The notes below the pieces were generated by a model, which saw nothing but the letters and a program-made list of their open reading frames with translations, did not search any database and had not been told where the DNA came from. Positions 53,907 through 62,250 of a stretch of DNA of 64,000 nucleotides are shown here, one piece after another. This DNA is from Flavobacteriaceae bacterium (GTDB lineage: Bacteria > Bacteroidota > Bacteroidia > Flavobacteriales > Flavobacteriaceae). Position 1 is the first letter of the stretch. Every line of letters begins with the position of its first letter. The position numbers were made by a program, and so were the translations under genes. Location: assembly GCA_025800395.1 (NCBI GenBank), contig JAOXRU010000075.1:62001-126000 (forward strand), in the 5' to 3' direction.

Positions 53907-55151
53907 ATGAAACCAGATACCATAGACGTACTCATCATTGGCGCAGGACCTTCTGGCGCTGTATCTGCTGGCTATTTAAACCAACAGAAAAAAGACATAC
54001 TGCTAGTCGAAAAAGTGAAATTTCCGCGCTATGTTATAGGAGAAAGTCTTATTCCACGATGCATGGATCATTTTGAAGCAGCCGGACTATTAGCTTGCTT
54101 AAAAAAACAAAACTATGAAGTTAAAAGAGGGGCGCGTTTTCTTAGAAAAGACGAGGTATGTTTATTCGATTTTTCTAAAAAACATGGCGATGGTTGGGAT
54201 TGGACTTGGCAAATTCCCAGAGACCACTTCGACCATACCCTTACCCAAGAACTAGAGCGCAAAGGTGTGCCTATACTTTGGGAATGGGAGGTTACCCATG
54301 TAGATTTTGACACAGACCTCTGCAAAACCGTTTTAAAGCACAAAAACGGAGAAATCAAAACCATATTATCGAAGTACATTATAGATGCCAGCGGATACGG
54401 ACGTGTACTACCGCGTTTGTTAGACTTAGACCGCCCATCTACCCTAGACGACCATAGCTCTATTTTTACCCAAGTAGCAGATAGCCAGCGCCCAGATGGA
54501 GAGGAAGGCACCCTTATTTCTTTCGATATTGTAGAAAAAGAAGTTTGGCTATGGGTAATTCCGTTCTCTAATGGCAACACCAGTATAGGCGTAGTAGCAC
54601 CCACACTATGGCTAAATAATATACCAGGCACCCCTGCAGAAAAACTGCAAGCCGTTATTGCCATGTCAGACCATTATAAAACACGCTTTACGCCCTACGA
54701 GCCCATTATGGACACCCTTAGAATCACCACCTTTTCCAAAAGTGTAAAGCAACTATACGGAGACCGATACGTGCTCACCGGAAACAGTTCCGAATTCTTA
54801 GACCCTGTATTCTCCTCTGGGGTAAGCTTTGCCACAGAAAGTGGTATTTTGGCCGCAAAACTACTCAACAAACAACTAAACGGAGAAAGCGTAGACTGGC
54901 AAACCCAATACGCCGATTATATTGCCAAAGGTGTAGCCGTATTTAGCACCTACGTAAAGGAGTGGTACACTGGAAACCTGCAAAAGCTATTCTTTCACCG
55001 CCCAGAAAACCCCGAAGTAAAAAGGCAAATTTGCGCCGTACTAGCAGGCTATGTCTGGGACGATACCAACCCCTTTGTAAAAAAACACCATAGAATTGTA
55101 AAAACCCTCGCTCACCTTATAGATATGGAAACCGAGACCGAGACCAACTAA
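53907..55151 (+). CDS. FAD-dependent halogenase-like monooxygenase, divergent from the pigment operon
   Basis: 414 residues. The FAD fold starts with IIGAGPSGAVS (Gly12, Gly14, Gly17), with GESLIPR and the halogenase-like Lys73 region (YEVKRGARF). WLWVIP at 214-219 fits the WxWxIP signature of flavin halogenases; an earlier WTWQIPRDHFDH (99-110) fits the FAD-contact region of the superfamily. It may chlorinate or hydroxylate the aromatic ring of flexirubin. It is the only cluster gene on the plus strand and shares the intergenic control region with the ammonia-lyase. Which reaction it performs is uncertain. Confidence 0.82.
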   Translation: MKPDTIDVLIIGAGPSGAVSAGYLNQQKKDILLVEKVKFPRYVIGESLIPRCMDHFEAAGLLACLKKQNYEVKRGARFLRKDEVCLFDFSKKHGDGWDWTWQIPRDHFDHTLTQELERKGVPILWEWEVTHVDFDTDLCKTVLKHKNGEIKTILSKYIIDASGYGRVLPRLLDLDRPSTLDDHSSIFTQVADSQRPDGEEGTLISFDIVEKEVWLWVIPFSNGNTSIGVVAPTLWLNNIPGTPAEKLQAVIAMSDHYKTRFTPYEPIMDTLRITTFSKSVKQLYGDRYVLTGNSSEFLDPVFSSGVSFATESGILAAKLLNKQLNGESVDWQTQYADYIAKGVAVFSTYVKEWYTGNLQKLFFHRPENPEVKRQICAVLAGYVWDDTNPFVKKHHRIVKTLAHLIDMETETETN

Positions 55152-55181
55152 AGCAGAAACAGTGTATTACACCTGTGCTTT
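55150..55181 (+). terminator. Possible terminator after the flavin enzyme
   Basis: AAAGCA and TGCTTT flank an inner GTGT/ACAC helix, giving a stem overlapping the stop region. Only a short T-tract follows, so this is weak. Confidence 0.35.
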
Positions 55182-55904
55182 ATTACAATGAATAAATCTT
55201 TTCGGCATGCCCCTGCGGGTCGGGCTGTTCGCTAATAGTTTTTACTCCAAAACCCAGCTTTATACCATTTCTATTTTGAAATGCCCTTAAAAGAAATCGA
55301 TGATTTTTTTCTTTATATAAAGTAGAAAAATCAAGCATAGCCTTAGTTTATGGTTTCTTTTTGTTCTGAAATAGAAAGGAAAAAAGGGCTATTTATTGGG
55401 GTGATTTTAAACTAGAAATGGTATTACTAGTGCTGCGGGGGCTTCCAAATGGTCGCCTCCTCGCCTAAGTACAACTAGTCTTTCGGTGCAAAAAGCTACC
55501 ACTACCATCCCTCATGCGGACTTAGATTATTGCTATTATTCTCTTCACTCATCCCATCATAAGACAGCTACTCTAAATTCTCCATAACTGATACCAATGC
55601 CTCCTTTTGACAAGCATCTAAACCAATTGCAATAATTAATAGTAAAAAAACTGTTTTAGTATATATTATAAAAAGTTAATTAGATTTATTTCTATCTAAA
55701 ACAGTTGGAAGGAGTATTTCTTCTAATGTACAGCTATTTGTACACTAAACACATGGTTTACCAAAAAAATGTGCTAAAACAAATAGCTAGCATTTATATT
55801 TTATCAAAGAAACGCAACCAGATTATGGCTGTGTTCTATTCCTTTTTTATTCGCTCAAAAAAAGAGCAGACACACGAGTCAGCCTCAACAATAATACATC
55901 CTTA
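55182..55904. repeat. Repeat-bearing intergenic region
   Basis: No supported gene. Module A (55384-55425) recurs at 63802-63843 with four mismatches in 42 bases. Module B (55426-55515) recurs at 13311-13398. A G+C-rich patch at 55200-55240 (CCCCTGCGGGTCGGGCTGTT) precedes them. The rest is A+T-rich; a 67-codon ORF at 55705-55908 has no family features. Confidence 0.6.
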
Positions 55905-56378
55905 CTAGCCTCCAACGACCTTATCTTCTTGTAGCAGTTTTTTATATTGAAAATAAAAATAATAAGCTAGGCAAATCCCAATTAAACTAAGTAATTCCAA
56001 CACAAAACTCAATTGAAAAAGATTTTTTCCTCTGGAAAGATACACACTTAAACCAATATTGAACAATACCAAAACCAAACCTATAAGTATGGATGTTTTT
56101 GGATATTTTGGCACTAGTAGACCAAGCACCCCGAATATTATAGCTACTATAAAGGCTATCCATGCAATCCACATAAACAATGCTGCCATTTTTTCACCTA
56201 TAAATTGTATTTCGGCAAATCTACCCATCTCCTTATAGGCAAAAAAACCGATAAACAAATAGACCACACCGATAAACCAAAATACAACACTAGCTAGACT
56301 CATATTTGAACGGGCTTCGTCTAGGCGATTTTTTCGCAAAATCTCCTGCACTACACTATTGTCCGATTTACCCTCCAT
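55905..56378 (-). CDS. Four-helix membrane protein of unknown function
   Basis: 157 residues from the ATG at 56378 (MEGKSDNSVVQEIL...), chosen because the ORF to 56480 runs into the upstream lipoprotein gene. After a charged helical start, about four membrane helices follow (VVFWFIGVVYLFIGFF, MWIAWIAFIVAIIFGVLGLL, SILIGLVLVLFNIGLSVYL, FVLELLSLIGICLAYYF). No family recognised. It lies 31 bases after two related lipoprotein genes and may be their membrane partner. Confidence 0.65.
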   Translation of the reverse strand: MEGKSDNSVVQEILRKNRLDEARSNMSLASVVFWFIGVVYLFIGFFAYKEMGRFAEIQFIGEKMAALFMWIAWIAFIVAIIFGVLGLLVPKYPKTSILIGLVLVLFNIGLSVYLSRGKNLFQLSFVLELLSLIGICLAYYFYFQYKKLLQEDKVVGG

Positions 56379-56409
56379 ACTCTCTTTTATTATTGTAATA
56401 CCATTTCTC

Positions 56410-56973
56410 TCAATTTCCCGCTTGAAGCGTATAGTAAAAACTCTTGTAAAAGTAACCGCTAATCTCCCTACCCTGAACATCTGTACAATTAAAACTCAAT
56501 TCATACAAATCTTTAGAGCTTTTGGTTATCTCCAAAGTTCCTCCTATTAGCAAAACACTATCCCGATCTCCAAAATCATCATAAAACACAGACCCTTGAT
56601 CAAATGTAAACTCCCCGCCAGAGGAATTAAAAGAGTAACGCCCAGGCTTGAGCTGAAATGCCAAACTAGAATACAATCTAAACTGAATACCATTCCCTTC
56701 GCCAATAAGCTCTCCATCCTCATTTATAGTAAAACCATCGGTAAGCATGGTCAAATCGATGCGATATGGGCCTTGCCCAGATGTGTTGCTATAATCCATT
56801 GCCAAGCCTCTTTCCAACTCTTTCTTTTCCCCGTCAATATAGAACACATTCTTTTCCTCTATCAAATTACTCCTATCGGCTGTACAAGAAACCAATAGCA
56901 ACATGATTATCCATGATGCAACAATCCTTTTTTCTAATAAACTCTCTTTGTATTGTAAACTTTTCCACCACAT
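56410..56973 (-). CDS. Putative lipoprotein, paralogue of the next gene
   Basis: 187 residues with a signal segment (IVASWIIMLLLVSCTAD) and lipobox LVSC; the true start could be internal, since a 15-residue basic extension precedes it. The body is related to the neighbour: GLAMDYSNTSGQGPYRIDLTMLTDGF against GFAYDYGGDNSIYNIDLSLLTKGL, and both end in a SGYxxxxxxY strand. Function unknown; probably surface-exposed or periplasmic. Confidence 0.65.
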   Translation of the reverse strand: MWWKSLQYKESLLEKRIVASWIIMLLLVSCTADRSNLIEEKNVFYIDGEKKELERGLAMDYSNTSGQGPYRIDLTMLTDGFTINEDGELIGEGNGIQFRLYSSLAFQLKPGRYSFNSSGGEFTFDQGSVFYDDFGDRDSVLLIGGTLEITKSSKDLYELSFNCTDVQGREISGYFYKSFYYTLQAGN

Positions 56974-56979
56974 AATATT

Positions 56980-57504
56980 CTAATTTAGTTTGGAGTAAAC
57001 CACATTCCCCTGATAATAACCCGATAATTTTACACCATATGAATCCGTGGCTCGAAATCGAACTTCGTAACTTGATTCTCCGTTGTGTGTAATGGTAAGT
57101 ATTCCAGATTTGAAAACCTTCTCTTCTTGTTTGCCTCCACCCTGATATTGACTTAATTTTACATAAGCTGTATTGGGCAAAGGCTTATATCCGGAGACTA
57201 ATTTTGGAATAACGGTATAACTACCAGATCGTATTTTACCGTCTACCGATGTAAATACTTCAAATTCCAATTCCCAACCCGAACCAGATTGCCCAGTAGA
57301 CCCTGGTATCAAACCTTTGGTAAGTAAAGACAAATCGATATTATAGATGCTGTTATCCCCACCATAATCGTAGGCGAAACCCAAATCCAAGGCGTACTCT
57401 GTGTTTTCAATATTTAGATGATTATTCCCTTCTTCATCTTTATCACAAGAAAAGACAATCAATAAAACAGCACTTAGTAGCACATAAATAAAAATGTTTT
57501 TCAT
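56980..57504 (-). CDS. Putative lipoprotein, first of a tandem pair
   Basis: 174 residues with signal peptide and lipobox (IYVLLSAVLLIVFSCDKDEE). Beta-rich, with the same strand order as the next gene. The two genes are 6 bases apart, so they form one transcript, together with the membrane protein that follows. The family is unrecognised, but pairs of this kind are frequent in Bacteroidota. Confidence 0.68.
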   Translation of the reverse strand: MKNIFIYVLLSAVLLIVFSCDKDEEGNNHLNIENTEYALDLGFAYDYGGDNSIYNIDLSLLTKGLIPGSTGQSGSGWELEFEVFTSVDGKIRSGSYTVIPKLVSGYKPLPNTAYVKLSQYQGGGKQEEKVFKSGILTITHNGESSYEVRFRATDSYGVKLSGYYQGNVVYSKLN

Positions 57505-57670
57505 ACTGTAATCATTTTCTTACAATATTAGGACATTTATACCCCTACTCTATAAAAATGTTGTGAATACCTCCAATTTCGTTGGCAAAAACTAGATTGT
57601 TTAGGTTTATCCCTATCCACACTTCACTTTGAACAGCAAAATGTTCTATTACAAAACAACTTGGGAGTAT

Positions 57671-57922
57671 CTATTGTTGGTTTTGAGCACTACTAGAAGA
57701 AGTTGCCAATAAGGCAAACAACTTTAGCACCACCAATCGCAGTAGCAAAAGCCATGGAAAACCATGTAGCAACACATCAAACCAATCTATCGGCTTCATA
57801 CCTACTGCCCCTCCGGCAATCCAAAGCAGCTTTCCCCATATATGTGGTTCTGGAAAAAAAGGCGCAAGACCTAGCGTAAAGCACATTAGTAAAATCAGCT
57901 TCCAATCATTGAGTTGTTGCAT
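57671..57922 (-). CDS. Small membrane protein, Bacteroidota type
   Basis: 83 residues from the ATG at 57922 (MQQLNDWKLILLMC...); an upstream TTG at 57952 would add 10 residues. Two membrane segments: about 8-21 and 46-66. The central HIWGKLLWIAGGAVGMKPIDWFDVLLHG is a recognisable conserved stretch of unknown function. It lies next to pckA with a shared bidirectional terminator between them. Confidence 0.7.
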   Translation of the reverse strand: MQQLNDWKLILLMCFTLGLAPFFPEPHIWGKLLWIAGGAVGMKPIDWFDVLLHGFPWLLLLRLVVLKLFALLATSSSSAQNQQ

Positions 57923-57960
57923 GCGGCTCGTATTTTTGTTATTCCTATACAAATATCCAA

Positions 57961-57996
57961 AAAAAAGACCTTTTACTTCCGCAAAAGGTCTTTTTT
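57961..57996. terminator. Bidirectional terminator downstream of pckA
   Basis: AAAAAAGACCTTTT and AAAAGGTCTTTTTT form a perfect 14-bp stem with an 8-base loop (ACTTCCGC), 50 bases beyond the pckA stop. Symmetrical A and T runs allow it to work from either strand. Confidence 0.85.
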
Positions 57997-58046
57997 AAAC
58001 AAATTTTTAAGTTGTCTTAGGTCTTGCTTCTACGAAAACAAAAGAC

Positions 58047-59654
58047 TTATTCAACACGAACAGGGCCACCAGCAATGATCTCCTCATTGGCAACCTCTTC
58101 AAATTGTTCGAAGTTCTTTTTAAAAGCTTTAGCCAATTTAAAGGCTGTTTTGTAGTATCCTTCGTCATCTTTCCAAGCGCTTCTTGGCGTGAGTACTTCA
58201 TCTGGCACATTTGGACAAGAAAGTGGCATAGCCAAACCAAATACGGTATGGTTGAAATAATCCACCTTAGATTCCTCCAAATCCCCGTTTAAAGCAGCGT
58301 TTATCATGGCTCTAGTATAGCGCAATCGGATGCGATTTCCTACACCAAAAGAACCTCCTACCCATCCGGTATTCACCAACCAAACAGTAACCCCAGATTC
58401 TTGCATTTTCTTGCTTAGCATTTCTGCGTAACGCGTAGGATGTAAAGGCATAAATGGCGCTCCAAAACATGCGGAGAAAGATGGCAATGGCTCATCTATT
58501 CCAGCCTCTGTTCCAGCAACCTTAGCGGTATAACCAGAAATAAAGTGATAGGCTGCCTGCCCAGGAGTTAGCCTACTTATAGGAGGCAGCACACCAAAAG
58601 CATCTGCGGTAAGGAAAAAGATGTTCTTCGGATTTCGCCCTATAGATCCTTCTTGTATGTTATCTATATGATATATTGGGTAACTTACACGAGTGTTTTG
58701 TGTAATAGAAGTATCCTCATAGTCTACTTTCCCTTCTTCGTTCATGATTACATTTTCCAATAGAGCCCCTTTCTTAATGGCCCTATAAATGTCTGGTTCT
58801 TTCTCTTCAGACAGGTCTATTACCTTAGCGTAACAACCACCCTCAAAGTTAAACACCGTGTTCTCGTTGGTCCAGCCATGCTCATCATCCCCAATAAGTT
58901 TGCGACTGGGATCGGCACTCAATGTCGTTTTTCCAGTTCCCGACAGTCCGAAGAAAATAGCCGTATCCCCATCCTCTCCAACATTGGCAGAACAATGCAT
59001 AGGCAGGGTGTTTTTTTCTACTGGCAAAATAAAGTTTAATGCAGAAAAGATTCCCTTCTTCATCTCTCCTGTATAACCAGTACCCCCTACAAGCGCTATC
59101 TTTCTAGTAAAGTTTAAGATGGCAAAATTGTGCTGACGCGTTCCGTCTATAGCAGCATCTGCCATAAACTCTGGCGCATTTACAACTATCCAATCTTCTT
59201 TAAAGTTTTCTAATTCGGCTGCCTCTGGTCGAATAAACATATTGTATGCAAACATATTAGACCAAGGTAATTCGGTGATAACACGAATATTTAAACGATA
59301 ATTGTCATCTGCACACACATAACTATCGCGCACATACAATTCTTTTTCACTAAGATAAGCTACTACCTTATCGTATAGCGTATCAAATTTGTCTGAATCA
59401 AAAGGAATATTGATATCCCCCCACCATACTTCGTTCTCAGTGATTGCGTCCTTTACAATAAAACGATCCATAGGAGAGCGCCCTGTAAACTCTCCAGTAT
59501 TAATTGCCAAAGCGCCGTTATCAGCCTCTTTTCCAAGACCTTTATCTAAGGTGTCTTGGTGCAACTCATCTGGAGTCATTTGATAATTAACTACTGCATT
59601 TTTAATTCCGTATGCTTCTAGACTAATGCTGGAAGCTAACTTTTCAGATGCCAT
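58047..59654 (-). CDS. pckA: Phosphoenolpyruvate carboxykinase (ATP)
   Basis: 535 residues, normal for the ATP-type enzyme. The P-loop is GLSGTGKTTLSADPSRKLIG, followed by the metal and oxaloacetate residues in GDDEHGWTNENTVFNFEGG and the ATP-site region NTRVSYPIYHIDNI. It interconverts oxaloacetate and phosphoenolpyruvate for gluconeogenesis. A -7 box, TAGTTTTG, lies at 59689-59696 on its strand, about 35 bases before the start. Confidence 0.96.
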   Translation of the reverse strand: MASEKLASSISLEAYGIKNAVVNYQMTPDELHQDTLDKGLGKEADNGALAINTGEFTGRSPMDRFIVKDAITENEVWWGDINIPFDSDKFDTLYDKVVAYLSEKELYVRDSYVCADDNYRLNIRVITELPWSNMFAYNMFIRPEAAELENFKEDWIVVNAPEFMADAAIDGTRQHNFAILNFTRKIALVGGTGYTGEMKKGIFSALNFILPVEKNTLPMHCSANVGEDGDTAIFFGLSGTGKTTLSADPSRKLIGDDEHGWTNENTVFNFEGGCYAKVIDLSEEKEPDIYRAIKKGALLENVIMNEEGKVDYEDTSITQNTRVSYPIYHIDNIQEGSIGRNPKNIFFLTADAFGVLPPISRLTPGQAAYHFISGYTAKVAGTEAGIDEPLPSFSACFGAPFMPLHPTRYAEMLSKKMQESGVTVWLVNTGWVGGSFGVGNRIRLRYTRAMINAALNGDLEESKVDYFNHTVFGLAMPLSCPNVPDEVLTPRSAWKDDEGYYKTAFKLAKAFKKNFEQFEEVANEEIIAGGPVRVE

Positions 59655-59688
59655 AAATTTTTGTTTAGTGCATTAATTTTTTATCCTA

Positions 59689-59696
59689 CAAAACTA
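59689..59696 (-). promoter_or_regulatory. Putative pckA -7 box
   Basis: The minus strand reads TAGTTTTG, an exact TAnnTTTG, 35 bases before the start codon. No -33 TTG at standard spacing. Confidence 0.5.
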
Positions 59697-59727
59697 AAAA
59701 AAAATGATGGGGTGACTGCCTTTATTT

Positions 59728-60120
59728 CTATTTATTTGATTTTTTGAAAATAAATTCGACAAACAACAGCATCCATGCTACAATTAACATAAATCCTCCT
59801 ACGGGCGTAATTAAAGCAATGGTTTTAAAGTCGAATCCAGTATGGGCATTGGTTGCCAAACCATAAATACTACCACTAAAAAACAAAACCCCTATACATG
59901 CCAACCAATACACAAGCTTCTCTCTGTTTACCGACGCAAACGAATATAAGCCTACAAACAATAGAAAAAGTGCATGGTACATTTGATAACGCACCCCTAC
60001 CTCAAAGGTCTGTAACTGGTCTGCATCTAATAGCTTTTCCAATCCATGTGCTCCAAAAGCTCCTAGGATTATACCACTCATTCCCAAGGCAGCCGCAGTT
60101 ATTAGAATTGTTTTTTTCAT
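59728..60120 (-). CDS. DUF423 family small membrane protein
   Basis: 130 residues from the ATG at 60120 (MKKTILITAAALGMSGIILG...), which restores the family N-terminus; the ORF is open to 60273 but would cross the divergent promoter. Four predicted helices and the conserved AFGAHGLEKLLDADQLQTFEVGVRYQMYHALFL, of which AFGAHGL and YQMYHA are the hallmarks. Function unknown. Confidence 0.88.
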   Translation of the reverse strand: MKKTILITAAALGMSGIILGAFGAHGLEKLLDADQLQTFEVGVRYQMYHALFLLFVGLYSFASVNREKLVYWLACIGVLFFSGSIYGLATNAHTGFDFKTIALITPVGGFMLIVAWMLLFVEFIFKKSNK

Positions 60121-60137
60121 AACTTTATATCTAATTT

Positions 60138-60186
60138 TTGTTTGATTTATAACATTCTTGTATTTTCGTAATTCATTACAAAAGTA
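60138..60186. promoter_or_regulatory. Overlapping divergent promoters
   Basis: Plus strand: TTG at 60138-60140, 20-base spacer, TATTTTCG at 60161-60168, one mismatch from consensus. Minus strand: TACTTTTG at 60179-60186, exact, for the DUF423 gene. Confidence 0.5.
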
Positions 60187-60192
60187 GTTCAA

Positions 60193-61563
60193 ATGCGACA
60201 TATACTCATTATCGGAGCGGGTAAATCCACTTCCTATCTTATAGACTATCTCATAGAACAATCTACGAGCCAAGACCTACATATAACTATAGGTGATTTG
60301 CAGCCCAATAAGTTACAACACTATAGCAAGTTTCGCTGTATAACCATCATCGAACTCGATATACATCAAAAAGAAGCCCGACAGCAAGCCATACAGCAGG
60401 CCGATATCGTCATTTCTATGTTACCAGCATTCTTACATGGCAATGTAGCCAAAGACTGTTTGCAGTACAAAAAACACCTGGTAACCGCATCCTATATCAG
60501 TCAAGAAATGAAAAATCTAGACAAGGCAGTAAAAAAAGCTGGCTTGGTTTTTATGAACGAAATTGGACTCGATCCGGGCATAGATCATATGTCGGCTATG
60601 CAAGTTATTGATAGAATTCGAGATAAAGGTGGCAAAATGTTGTTGTTCGAATCTTTTACAGGTGGTCTGGTAGCCCCAGAGAGCGACAACAATCTCTGGA
60701 ACTACAAGTTTACTTGGAATCCGCGTAATGTAGTTTTAGCCGGACAAGGAGGTGCTTCTAAATTTATCCAAGAAGGCAAATACAAGTACATTCCGTACCA
60801 TAGACTCTTTAGACGTACAGAATTTTTGACCATAGATGGCTATGGTAAGTTCGAAATTTACCCCAATAGAGACTCTCTCAACTACAGAGAAGCATACGGT
60901 TTGCAAAATGTACTTACTCTTTATAGAGGCACGATGCGGCGAGTGGGATTTTCTAGAGCTTGGAATATGTTTGTAACCTTAGGCATGACAGATGATAGTT
61001 ATGTAATGGAAAACTCCGAATCCCTTTCTTATCGCGATTTTACCAACTCCTTTCTACCCTATTCCCTTACCGATAGCGTGGAACTAAAGTTGCGTCATTA
61101 TTTGCATATAGAACAAGACGATATCATGTGGGAAAAACTACTCGAACTCGACTTATTTAATCCCGACAAAATAGTGGGCATCAAAAATGCTAGTCCCGCC
61201 CAAATTCTACAAAAAATACTAGAAGATAGTTGGACTCTAGATAGCTCCGACAAAGACATGATAGTGATGTACCACAAATTTGGCTACGAATTGGATGGCA
61301 AAAAACAACAAATCGATTCTCATATGGTAGTTACAGGTAAAGACCAAACCTATACAGCCATGTCCAAAACCGTAGGATTACCAGTTGCTATCGCTTGTAT
61401 GCAAATACTCAATGGCAAGATCGCTACTCCAGGGGTGCATTTGCCCATACACAAAGAAGTCTACCAAAGTATATTGGAAGAACTAGAGAGCTACGGTATA
61501 CGCTTTAAAGAAAAAAAAGTGCCATATATGGGCTATAACAATGGTAATGCCATTTCTAATTAG
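60193..61563 (+). CDS. Saccharopine dehydrogenase-family reductase
   Basis: 456 residues. An N-terminal Rossmann fold (ILIIGAGKSTSYLIDYLIEQ) is followed by the saccharopine dehydrogenase catalytic and dimerisation region (NEIGLDPGIDHMSAMQVID, then LLFESFTGGLVAPESDNNLWNYKFTWNPRNVV, of which the first stretch is the family signature). It could take part in lysine breakdown or synthesis, or homospermidine or carboxyspermidine metabolism; the exact substrate is open. An Lrp-type regulator gene follows. Confidence 0.86.
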   Translation: MRHILIIGAGKSTSYLIDYLIEQSTSQDLHITIGDLQPNKLQHYSKFRCITIIELDIHQKEARQQAIQQADIVISMLPAFLHGNVAKDCLQYKKHLVTASYISQEMKNLDKAVKKAGLVFMNEIGLDPGIDHMSAMQVIDRIRDKGGKMLLFESFTGGLVAPESDNNLWNYKFTWNPRNVVLAGQGGASKFIQEGKYKYIPYHRLFRRTEFLTIDGYGKFEIYPNRDSLNYREAYGLQNVLTLYRGTMRRVGFSRAWNMFVTLGMTDDSYVMENSESLSYRDFTNSFLPYSLTDSVELKLRHYLHIEQDDIMWEKLLELDLFNPDKIVGIKNASPAQILQKILEDSWTLDSSDKDMIVMYHKFGYELDGKKQQIDSHMVVTGKDQTYTAMSKTVGLPVAIACMQILNGKIATPGVHLPIHKEVYQSILEELESYGIRFKEKKVPYMGYNNGNAISN

Positions 61564-61699
61564 CAATGGTATAAAATCTAAAACTGCATTTTAATAATTT
61601 TTGAAACCCAAAGACAACACTTTAAAACTAAAAGTGTATTTTTACTAATAATGTGATAGACTATAAGCCTATTTCCAACAAAAAATGTAAGAAACAAAA

Positions 61700-62173
61700 A
61701 TGGCAAAATTACCCGAAAAAATCCTGCAAATTGACGGTATAGACAAACAAATACTGCGCTATCTGATGACAGATGCACGCAAGCCAATTTTGGAAATTGC
61801 TCGTCAGATAGGTATTTCTGGTGCGGCAATCCATCAACGATTGCGAAAGCTGGAAGCTTCTGGCCTTATCGTTGGTTCCAAATTTGTGATTGCTCCAAAA
61901 GTACTAGGATACACCACTATGGCCTATATCGGCATCTATCTAGATAGAGCAAAGAGCAATCCACGAGCTGTTCGCGAACTGGAAAAAATACCAGAAGTAT
62001 TGGAGTGTCATTATACCACAGGCAATTGGAGCATCCTCGCCAAAATCCTCTGTAAAGACAACGAACACTTGATGGAAGTACTCAACAAACAAATTCAGGA
62101 AATAGAAGGGGTAAGTCGCACAGAGACTTTTATCTCCCTAAAACAACAAATCGATAGACAGATACAGATCTAA
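61700..62173 (+). CDS. Lrp/AsnC family transcriptional regulator
   Basis: 157 residues. The N-terminal helix-turn-helix (IDKQILRYLMTDARKPILEI, then GISGAAIHQRLRKLEASGLI) is followed by the RAM ligand-binding domain (AYIGIYLDRAKSNPRAV... VLECHYTTGNWSILAKI). It would respond to an amino acid and may regulate the saccharopine dehydrogenase gene located 136 bases upstream. A 7-of-8 -7 match lies at 61637-61644. Confidence 0.92.
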   Translation: MAKLPEKILQIDGIDKQILRYLMTDARKPILEIARQIGISGAAIHQRLRKLEASGLIVGSKFVIAPKVLGYTTMAYIGIYLDRAKSNPRAVRELEKIPEVLECHYTTGNWSILAKILCKDNEHLMEVLNKQIQEIEGVSRTETFISLKQQIDRQIQI

Positions 62174-62197
62174 AATCCAATAGCATCATAAACAAAC

Positions 62198-62224
62198 TAC
62201 CCTTTAGGCCGCACCCAAAGGGTA
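62198..62224 (+). terminator. Terminator between lrp-like and hemD
   Basis: TACCCTTT and AAAGGGTA form a perfect 8-bp stem around an 11-base loop, followed by ATTGTATTTT. It sits between convergent genes. Confidence 0.6.
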
Positions 62225-62250
62225 ATTGTATTTTAGAACAAACCTATTGT

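Noticed and set aside
54113-54664. 183-codon antisense ORF in the flavoprotein gene
   Set aside because: The plus strand has clear FAD and WxWxIP motifs; the antisense frame is a by-product of its codon use.
55705-55908. 67-codon plus-strand ORF before the membrane protein gene
   Set aside because: No ribosome-site or promoter signal, no family features, A+T-driven composition, and it lies in a repeat-bearing gap.
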